A DNA stretch of 38,656 nucleotides from Planctomycetota bacterium (GTDB taxonomy: Bacteria > Planctomycetota > JACOTG01), in assembly GCA_016178505.1 (NCBI GenBank), contig JACOTG010000211.1, positions 1 through 38,656 of the forward strand. The letters are read 5' to 3'. The position numbers and the translations under genes were made by a program. The notes below the pieces were generated by a model. That model did not search any database. It worked only from the letters and a program-made list of their open reading frames with translations, and had not been told where the DNA came from. Positions 30,940 through 38,656 of the stretch are shown in pieces (position 1 is the stretch's first letter; each line of letters starts with the position of its first letter).

Positions 30940-33345
30940 ATGAAACTCTCGTTGAAGTGGATCGGCGACTACGTCGACCTGAGCGGCGTCGACGCCGAAG
31001 CGCTGGCGGAACGGCTGACGCGCGTCACGGCGGAGATCGAGGGCGTCGAGCGCCGAGGTGCCGGGCTCGGGGACGTCATGACGGCCCGAGTGCTCGAAGT
31101 GGCGCGCCATCCGAAAGCCGATCGGCTATCCGTTTGCAAAGTCGACGCGGGCACGGGAGTGATCGGAGTCGTCTGCGGCGCGCCCAACGTTCGCGCCGAC
31201 GCGGTCGTCGCGTTTGCGCCTCCTGGAACGCAACTTCCCGACGGCAAGCGGATCGAGCGAGCGGAGATCCGCGGCGTGGAGAGCCAGGGAATGATCTGCT
31301 CGCTCGCCGAGCTTCGCCTCGGCGAGGACGCTGATGGCATCTGGCTCTTGCCCGAAGAAACCCCCGTCGGCCGCCGGCTCGGCGACGTGCTGCCGGTCGA
31401 AGACGCGATCATCGAGATCGACAACAAGTCGCTGACGCACCGTCCCGATCTCTGGGGGCACTATGGGTTCGCCCGAGAGTTCGCCGCGTTTCTCGGGCGC
31501 AAATTGCGTCCGCTCCAACTGGCCCCGTTTGCGATCGGCAAGGGCCCGGTGACGGTAACGGTCGACGACCCGATCGGGTGTCCTCGTTATCTCGCCGCCG
31601 TGGTGCGCGGCGTACGTGTCGGGCCGTCACCCGCGTGGATGCAACTTCGATTGCAAAGCGTCGATGTGCGTCCGAGAAACAATGTCGTCGACCTCACGAA
31701 CTACGTGATGCTCGAGATCGGCCAACCGACCCACGCTTTCGACCTCGAGCGGTTGCACGGCTCCGAGATCCGCATCCGCCACGCGCGAGCCGGCGAGAAG
31801 ATCACCACGCTCGACAAGGAAGAGCGCAAGCTCGACGAAGCGGCGCTCGTGATCGCGGATTCGCGGCGTGCGATCGCGGTTGCGGGCGTCATGGGCGGCG
31901 CCGAAACGGAGATCTCCGAATCGACACGATCCGTATTGCTGGAGTCGGCCAACTTCGAGCCATCGATCGTCCGAAAAACAGCCCAGCGCATTCAGCTCCG
32001 GACCGATGCATCGTCGCGGTTCGAGAAAAGCCTCGACCCGGATTTCGCAAGACAGGCGGTCGGCCGCTTCCTGTCGCTCTTGCCGAGCGTGATCCCCGGC
32101 GCGACGCTCGACGGGCCGGTCGCGGACGTCTTCCCGGCGCCACCGCTCGAAAAGTCGATCGAGTTGCGGTTGGCGACGGTGCATCACCGGCTCGGTGTCG
32201 ACGTGGGACCGGATCGCGTGCGGGCGATCCTCGAAGCACTGGAGTTTCGGCTCGAGACCCTCGAGGGCGGATTCCGCGTTTCGGTGCCGTCGTTTCGAGC
32301 GACGAAAGACGTTTCGATCGAGATGGACCTCGTCGAGGAGATCGGGCGACTCTACGGTTACGACGATATCTCGGAGCGCTCGCCCCTGATTGCGTGTGCT
32401 CCGGCGCCGAAGAACCCCATGCGAGCGCTCGAGCGCGAGGTGAAGGCGATCCTGTCCCTCGGGCTCGGCTTTCACGAGGTCGGCACTTACTCGTTCGTCG
32501 ACGACACGGTGATCACGAAGGCGGGGCTCGATCCGGAGCATCACGTTCACATCAAGAACGCGATTGCCTCAGGGGCCGGTCGGCTGAGGATCAGCATCGT
32601 GCCGAACTTGCTCGCGATTCTCGAAGAAAACCTTCGCCATCGCGACGCATTTCGGTTGTACGAGCTCGGCCGGTCGTACACGAAGGCGGACCGACGAAGC
32701 GCCGAGCTTCCGGTCGAGAGAAGAGACGTCGTCGGATTCGCGTGTCGAAAGCGTGGGACGGGAGTGGTCCGGCCCGCGGTATTCTTCGACGCGAAGGGCG
32801 CATGCGAGGCGCTGTTGCGTGCGCTTTCGTTGTCTTCGCCCGAATGGCGATCGACCGGCGACATACGGGATCCGTGGGTGCATCCTTCGCGATCCGCGGA
32901 GCTGTGGCAGGGTTCGTTGCGGCTCGGCGAAGCGTCGGAGCTTCACCCGTCAATAGCCCAAGCGTTCGACCTCGCCACCGCGGACGTTTCGTTTTTCCGC
33001 ATCGATCTTGGCCTGCTGTCGAAGTCGGACCGACCAATTCGGCGATTCGAACCGCTTCCGCGTTTCCCCGCGATCCGCCAAGACCTCTCTATCGTCGTTG
33101 CAGAATCCGTTCGAGCCGCCGACTTGGAGGCAACCATTCGCGAAGCGGCGCCTGATCTCATCGGTGCCGTACGTTTGTTCGACGTCTACACGGGCGCCCA
33201 AGTCGGCGCAGGAAAACGAAGCCTCACGTTCGAGATCACGTATCGCGCGCCCGACCGAACGCTTCGCGATTCTGACGCTGCCGCGCTGCACGCCCGCGTC
33301 GTGGCTCGCGTGCAAGCGCTTGGTGCGTTGGTTCGGGGGGTATAG
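30940..33345 (+). CDS. pheT: Phenylalanyl-tRNA synthetase beta subunit
   Basis: Product of 801 residues, full length. Domains in order: N-terminal MKLSLKWIGDYVDL, an OB-fold tRNA-binding domain at about 40-150 (VARHPKADRLSVCKVD, VVCGAPNVRA), the B3/4 editing region at about 200-380 (VDVRPRNNVVDLTNYVMLE, DASSRFEKSLDP), the B5 domain, a catalytic-like core (DLVEEIGRLYGYDDI) and a C-terminal FDX-ACB domain (PIRRFEPLPRFPAIRQDLS, LFDVYTGAQVGAGKRSL). The subunit supports tRNA binding and removal of mischarged Tyr. It ends the operon; the next 500 bases hold an RNA gene. Confidence 0.97.
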   Translation: MKLSLKWIGDYVDLSGVDAEALAERLTRVTAEIEGVERRGAGLGDVMTARVLEVARHPKADRLSVCKVDAGTGVIGVVCGAPNVRADAVVAFAPPGTQLPDGKRIERAEIRGVESQGMICSLAELRLGEDADGIWLLPEETPVGRRLGDVLPVEDAIIEIDNKSLTHRPDLWGHYGFAREFAAFLGRKLRPLQLAPFAIGKGPVTVTVDDPIGCPRYLAAVVRGVRVGPSPAWMQLRLQSVDVRPRNNVVDLTNYVMLEIGQPTHAFDLERLHGSEIRIRHARAGEKITTLDKEERKLDEAALVIADSRRAIAVAGVMGGAETEISESTRSVLLESANFEPSIVRKTAQRIQLRTDASSRFEKSLDPDFARQAVGRFLSLLPSVIPGATLDGPVADVFPAPPLEKSIELRLATVHHRLGVDVGPDRVRAILEALEFRLETLEGGFRVSVPSFRATKDVSIEMDLVEEIGRLYGYDDISERSPLIACAPAPKNPMRALEREVKAILSLGLGFHEVGTYSFVDDTVITKAGLDPEHHVHIKNAIASGAGRLRISIVPNLLAILEENLRHRDAFRLYELGRSYTKADRRSAELPVERRDVVGFACRKRGTGVVRPAVFFDAKGACEALLRALSLSSPEWRSTGDIRDPWVHPSRSAELWQGSLRLGEASELHPSIAQAFDLATADVSFFRIDLGLLSKSDRPIRRFEPLPRFPAIRQDLSIVVAESVRAADLEATIREAAPDLIGAVRLFDVYTGAQVGAGKRSLTFEITYRAPDRTLRDSDAAALHARVVARVQALGALVRGV

Positions 33346-33375
33346 CGCGAGCGCAGGGCCTGACGGGCGCTTGCC

Positions 33376-33403
33376 TTGATCGCAGAGACCCTTCTGATAT
33401 ACT
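33376..33403 (+). promoter_or_regulatory. Promoter of the 6S-like RNA
   Basis: TTGATC (33376-33381), 16-base spacer, TATACT (33398-33403). Transcription would begin near 33410, a few bases before the 5' arm of the long closing stem of the RNA. Confidence 0.65.
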
Positions 33404-33409
33404 GCGCCC

Positions 33410-33610
33410 GCCAAACGAGAGATCAAAAACCTCTGCCGTGTTCGTGTTGGGAAGCAGGCGTTTTTTGAACCTATGACCCTTTCATGGGGTGCCTCTATTT
33501 GAGCGTGACGCACATGCCCCTCGGGGGACGTGTGAAACGCCCAATTGGCTCCCACGTGAACTGCGGGTTCTAAACAAGCTTCCCCACGGCACCTTGGCGG
33601 AGGTTTTTTT
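33410..33610 (+). ncRNA. ssrS: Probable 6S RNA (RNA polymerase regulator)
   Basis: About 200 nt between a sigma-70-type promoter and a T7 tract, with no plausible coding frame. The ends pair: 33425-33433 with 33600-33608, TGCCGTG 33434-33440 with CACGGCA 33585-33591, and GGGAAGC 33449-33455 with GCTTCCC 33578-33584. GAACC 33467-33471 pairs with GGTTC 33566-33570. An open central region follows, then a terminal hairpin of about 10 bp (33511-33534) flanked by GCGT/ACGC. A long rod with closing stem, large central bubble and apical hairpin is the 6S RNA plan, in which the bubble mimics an open promoter and traps housekeeping RNA polymerase. The closing stem plus T-run doubles as intrinsic terminator. 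No tmRNA, SRP or RNase P RNA motifs are present. A different structured sRNA remains possible. Confidence 0.6.
33592..33610 (+). terminator. Intrinsic terminator at the end of the 6S-like RNA
   Basis: The 3' arm GAGG of the closing stem runs directly into seven T residues (33604-33610). From 33611 to 33857 I see no gene or clear promoter before the L,D-transpeptidase start, only a GCAAGGAGACGCA ribosome site. Confidence 0.5.
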
Positions 33611-33857
33611 CGCTAGGTTGGGCTCGCCGTCGCAATCGAGGTACTTGCCGCGCGGAGTGTCTTCTCGAATCGAGGAGGCGCCCGAGCGGATGAGGCCAGG
33701 GCGGCGGACGTTGGCTGGGCGGCCATCGTTCGAGTTGCGAGCGAGCCAGAGGCATTGGACCGGCTGACCGGTTCCGACTCCGGCGCAACGATGATGCGAT
33801 TGCACGAACCACGCCGGATCGACGACTCCGCGTCTGCCAGGAGCGCAAGGAGACGCA

Positions 33858-35042
33858 ATGGGTAGGATCTCGGCGATTCTCGCGGTGTTGGTCGCGTCCG
33901 TTCTCGGTGCTTGGCTTTGGTTCGCAGGGGCGAAGCGGGAATCCCGCGCGATCGATTCGGGGCCGAGTACGACGACTCCGCACACGATGTCGGCGGAACG
34001 CGAGCCGCTTCCGTTGTTCCTCGCGATTCCCGATACCGGAAACACCGACCACGGCGGAGTAGCCGCGAAGTCTGCGAGTGACGATGGGGCCACGGCCCTT
34101 CTCGAATCGGTGACTCAGGCGCGTGCCGCCGGCCGTGATGCGGACGCGGACCGTCTGCTCGGCGAGGCCGTTCAGAAATTCCCCAACGATGCTCGCACCG
34201 GGAGCGCGGCCGTCGACCGCGCGAAGGCATTGCTCGGATCACCGCACCCCGAAGACGGCGAAGCGATGCTGAGGCTCGTCACCGCGACGGGGCCGCGTAC
34301 CGCTTCAGCGGTCCACGCTTCGCTCGTTCTGGCCGAGCGCCTCGTCCGCCAGGGCAAACTGCCGGATGCCGCCAAGCTCCTCGCCGCGTCGCTCGCAGAA
34401 AACCGCGACACGCCGTTCGAATCCGACCTGAAGAAGGCACTCGAACCGGTCGTTCAACGCGTTTACTTCTCGGGACAGGTCTTTCCGGACACGGCGTTCT
34501 CGCACGTCGTTTCCAAGGGAGATTCGCTCGATCGCCTCGTCAAAACGTGGCGAAAAGACAAAGGGATCAACGTCACACCAGGCTTCGTTGCGCGCGTCAA
34601 CGGCCTTGCAGATCCGTCGCGCATTCAGCCGGGGATGACCCTGAAGGTCCCGTCGGCGCCGCTTCGAATCGAGGTTTCGAAACAAGATTTTCGCCTCGCT
34701 CTCTTCTGTGGGGACGTTCCCATACTCGAGAGACGCGTCGGGCTCGGGAAGGGCGGCAAGACACCTGAAGGAACGTTTGTCGTTCGGGACAAGCAGGTTC
34801 ATCCCGTGTGGTTCAAGCCCGGCGAAGCGATTCCATTCGGCGACCCGCGGAATCCGCTCGGAACGCGATGGATGGGATTCGAAGCCACGGAGCAGCACGC
34901 AGGCTACGGGATTCACGGAACGACGGAGCCGGACTCGATCGGGAAAGAGATGAGCGACGGTTGCATCCGGATGCTCAACGCCGAGGTCGAGGATCTCTTC
35001 GATCTCGTCCCACCAGGGACAGAGGTCAAGATCGTCCTGTGA
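33858..35042 (+). CDS. LysM domain L,D-transpeptidase (YkuD family)
   Basis: Product of 394 residues. An N-terminal signal or anchor (ISAILAVLVASVLGAWLWFA) is followed by a TPR-like helical part (about 80-200). A LysM-type domain spans about 210-268 (SHVVSKGDSLDRLVKTWRKD ... INGL-like VNGLADPSRIQPGMTLKVP). The C-terminal YkuD catalytic domain spans about 270-394: RIEVSKQDFRLALFCGD, GKGGKTPEGTFVV, YGIHGTTEPDSIG and SDGCIRM with nucleophile Cys369. The enzyme would form 3-3 peptidoglycan cross-links or attach proteins to peptidoglycan in the periplasm, with LysM holding it on glycan. The start ATG has AAGGAGACG upstream. Its 3' end overlaps the convergent nnrE gene by 17 bases. Confidence 0.88.
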   Translation: MGRISAILAVLVASVLGAWLWFAGAKRESRAIDSGPSTTTPHTMSAEREPLPLFLAIPDTGNTDHGGVAAKSASDDGATALLESVTQARAAGRDADADRLLGEAVQKFPNDARTGSAAVDRAKALLGSPHPEDGEAMLRLVTATGPRTASAVHASLVLAERLVRQGKLPDAAKLLAASLAENRDTPFESDLKKALEPVVQRVYFSGQVFPDTAFSHVVSKGDSLDRLVKTWRKDKGINVTPGFVARVNGLADPSRIQPGMTLKVPSAPLRIEVSKQDFRLALFCGDVPILERRVGLGKGGKTPEGTFVVRDKQVHPVWFKPGEAIPFGDPRNPLGTRWMGFEATEQHAGYGIHGTTEPDSIGKEMSDGCIRMLNAEVEDLFDLVPPGTEVKIVL

Positions 35043-35724
35043 TCTCAGATCCGCGGCGGCGCAACGGCTCGAGCAAAGACCGCGGGATGCCGATGTCGAC
35101 GACCTCGATGCGACCAGCATAGATTGCGCCGTCTCCCACGAAGAACCCTCTCTTCGGCAGGGCAAGCGTGACGGTGACGTCGGCAGTCACCGCGACTCCT
35201 AGCGGAACACCCAAATCGGCGTCGAGCCCCGACGGAATGTCGATCGACACGACGGTAGCTGACGACCGTTCGATCCGCTCGATGACCTGACGCTCCAGGC
35301 CGCGAACCTCGCCCCGAAGTCCCGTCCCGAAGATCGCGTCGACCACCAAAGTTCCCTCGGTGAATTCGAGCGAATCGGGGTCGTCGATCACGCAAGGCGA
35401 ATGTCCCATCCTTGCGAGGATGGTGGCATTGGTCCCCGCGTCCCCGGGTTCGAAGATTCGGGGCTCGGAGACGCAGCTGAGGACCCGGACCGGGGCGCCG
35501 GCGTTCAACAGATGTCGAGCGGCGACGAACCCATCGCCGCCGTTGTTTCCCTTGCCGCAGAGAATGACGATGTCCGCGAACCGTGTCTTGCCGAACTCGG
35601 CGCGAATGATGTCACTGGCGCGCAATCCCGCATTCTCCATCAGGAGGAGGCTCGGCATCGCAAACTCGACCGTGGCCCGACGGTCGATCTCGACCATTTC
35701 CGCCCGCGTCACGCCTTTTTCCAT
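35026..35724 (-). CDS. nnrE: NAD(P)H-hydrate epimerase (YjeF N-domain)
   Basis: Product of 232 residues. Motifs are MVEIDRRATVEFAMPSLLLMENAG, VILCGKGNNGGDGFVAARHL, VDAIFGTGLRGEVRG, VVSIDIPSGLDADLG and TADVTVTLALPKRGFF, all typical of the YjeF_N/AIBP Rossmann-like epimerase. It interconverts R- and S-NAD(P)HX so that the dehydratase can repair damaged cofactor. Many bacteria carry it fused to the NnrD kinase-like dehydratase; here only the epimerase domain is present, so NnrD must be encoded elsewhere if the pathway is complete. It is oriented away from the rRNA operon. Confidence 0.9.
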   Translation of the reverse strand: MEKGVTRAEMVEIDRRATVEFAMPSLLLMENAGLRASDIIRAEFGKTRFADIVILCGKGNNGGDGFVAARHLLNAGAPVRVLSCVSEPRIFEPGDAGTNATILARMGHSPCVIDDPDSLEFTEGTLVVDAIFGTGLRGEVRGLERQVIERIERSSATVVSIDIPSGLDADLGVPLGVAVTADVTVTLALPKRGFFVGDGAIYAGRIEVVDIGIPRSLLEPLRRRGSEITGRS

Positions 35725-35875
35725 GCGGCATCTTCATCCTTGTCTCGGGATTTGAGACCGCGATGGCGAGATCGTATCAGCAGCCGTCACGATGGGAGAA
35801 GTCGCAAGGCACTCGCACGGCGACGAAGTTTGCGGCGAAACGCGCAGAGAAGGGCCAAAAAAATGGCGAAAGGCG

Positions 35876-35904
35876 TTGACGACCCCGAACCGATATGAGA
35901 TATT
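35876..35904 (+). promoter_or_regulatory. rRNA-type promoter of the tRNA-Ile/tRNA-Ala/23S operon
   Basis: TTGACG (35876-35881), 17-base spacer, GATATT (35899-35904). An A-rich stretch (CCAAAAAAATGG near 35855) lies upstream like an UP element. Transcription would begin near 35911. The 150 bases between nnrE and this promoter hold nothing else recognisable. Confidence 0.65.
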
Positions 35905-35910
35905 CCGCGC

Positions 35911-35953
35911 CCTCGCTGATCGAAGGGCGAGGAGATTAGCGCTCTTTTTGAAC
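35911..35953 (+). promoter_or_regulatory. boxB/boxA-like antitermination leader at start of rRNA transcript
   Basis: A hairpin CCTCGC (35911-35916)/GCGAGG (35927-35932) is followed by GCTCTTTTTGAAC (35941-35953), close to the boxA consensus bound by NusB/S10. The next about 180 bases to tRNA-Ile contain further hairpins (CGTAGC/GCTACG, GGGCGAC/GTCGCCC, and CGGGAAG/CTTCCCG at 36104-36126). They contain no 16S rRNA sequence. Confidence 0.55.
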
Positions 35954-36137
35954 GAGAACACTGCCTGGAGTAGGCCTTTCTGGGTCGTGCAACGGGCTTT
36001 TCAAAGCGTAGCGACGAGCTACGGTCGGGCGACGCCGCGACACGCGTTGTCGCCCAGCGGCGATCTGATGATGGTGCGCAGCACGGTCGGTCGCCTCTCC
36101 ATGCGGGAAGGGCCTTTGGCTTCCCGGTAGACAACAT

Positions 36138-36215
36138 GGGCCTATAGCTCAGTTGGTTTAGAGCACACGCCTGATAAGCGTGAGGTCAGTGGTTCGACTC
36201 CACTTAGGCCCACCA
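36138..36215 (+). tRNA. trnI: tRNA-Ile(GAT)
   Basis: Acceptor GGGCCTA (36138-36144) pairs with TAGGCCC (36205-36211), discriminator A36212, and CCA is encoded at 36213-36215. The anticodon arm CACGC-CTGATAA-GCGTG gives anticodon GAT. D-loop (AGCTCAGTTGG) and T-loop (GGTTCGACTCC) are standard. This is the tRNA usually found in the 16S-23S spacer. Confidence 0.97.
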
Positions 36216-36233
36216 ATGACCTGACCGCATATC

Positions 36234-36306
36234 GGGGGTGTAGCTCAGCTGGGAGAGCGTCTGGTTTGCAACCAGAAGGTCGCCGGTTCGAATCCGGTCA
36301 CCTCCA
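36234..36306 (+). tRNA. trnA: tRNA-Ala(TGC)
   Basis: Acceptor GGGGGTG (36234-36240) pairs with CACCTCC (36299-36305), discriminator A36306. The anticodon arm TCTGG-TTTGCAA-CCAGA gives anticodon TGC. CCA is not encoded (CAG follows), unlike the neighbouring tRNA-Ile 18 bases upstream. It completes the classic spacer tRNA pair. Confidence 0.97.
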
Positions 36307-36320
36307 CAGCTAATGAATCG

Positions 36321-36391
36321 GCCGCGCGATGGCGCGGCTGAATGACGTGACGAGAGGGTGGAATAAGCTCCCTCTCGTGTTCATTGAAAAC
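36321..36391 (+). promoter_or_regulatory. Second boxB/boxA and processing hairpins before 23S
   Basis: A 7-bp hairpin GCCGCGC-GATG-GCGCGGC (36321-36338) is followed by a 9-bp stem ACGAGAGGG (36350-36358)/CCCTCTCGT (36370-36378). GTTCATTGAAAAC (36379-36391) comes next, resembling the boxA found just upstream of many 23S genes. It probably supports antitermination and RNase III processing of pre-23S. Confidence 0.5.
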
Positions 36392-36457
36392 TGAATTCCG
36401 AAAAGCGATACAGAAGCGCCACTCCTTGGAGCGACCAGAGAGATTCTCAGAAAATGT

Positions 36458-38656
<2,199 letters not shown>

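Noticed and set aside
33489-33767. Plus-strand frame of 92 codons downstream of pheT
   Set aside because: It starts inside the folded 6S-like RNA, crosses its terminator and has no recognisable features or ribosome site.
35954-36137. Possible 16S remnant upstream of tRNA-Ile
   Set aside because: No conserved 16S 3'-end sequence (anti-Shine-Dalgarno region) or other 16S landmark is present; the stretch is a set of hairpins.

Overview
The window is GC-rich bacterial chromosome with dense, mostly collinear genes. Housekeeping genes are ordinary bacterial types: ndk, aspS, infC-rpmI-rplT-pheS-pheT, hemC, scpB, rnpA-yidD and a 23S rRNA operon. Several traits together fit Planctomycetota or a related deep-branching Gram-negative lineage. 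These are a large pseudopilin locus whose subunits carry LamG-like and other beta domains, and a 23S operon with no 16S in front of it. The phylum is an inference; the 23S sequence would settle it.

Region 1 (3-16232) looks like one long, translationally coupled transcription unit for a type II secretion or type IV pilus-like machine. It follows a truncated LamG/TPR-like gene. A PilM/GspL-like actin-fold protein comes first, then a PilO/GspM-like protein and a membrane-anchored PilP/GspC-like protein fused to a TPR array. Five pseudopilins follow in the order G-H-K-J-I; the H subunit carries a LamG-like domain and the K subunit reaches about 1630 residues. A secreted beta-barrel/zinc-knuckle protein and a tiny zinc-ribbon membrane protein end the run. 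Most junctions are 4-base ATGA/GTGA overlaps. The motor ATPase, platform protein, secretin and prepilin peptidase are not in the window.

Region 2 (16311-20684) holds periplasmic folding and chromosome genes: a PpiC-type isomerase coupled to scpB, then a large SurA/PpiD-like membrane protein with its own promoter. The convergent rnpA-yidD pair follows, without rpmH. Region 3 (20783-26396) has an aldehyde dehydrogenase and hemC on the plus strand, and a TPR lipoprotein and an ndk-rqcH operon on the minus strand.

Region 4 (26540-33345) is translation: aspS with residues typical of a non-discriminating enzyme, then infC (AUU start), rpmI, rplT, a hairpin, pheS and pheT. Between pheT and the next gene lies a promoter-driven, terminator-ended RNA of about 200 nt that folds like 6S RNA. 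A LysM-L,D-transpeptidase follows, overlapping tail-to-tail with nnrE.

Region 5 (35876-38656) is an rRNA-type promoter, a boxB/boxA leader, tRNA-Ile(GAT), tRNA-Ala(TGC), a second boxB/boxA and the 5' about 2.2 kb of 23S rRNA. The two spacer tRNAs are kept but the 16S gene is missing, so the 16S and 23S genes are unlinked here. No CRISPR array, insertion sequence, prophage or integrase was seen.
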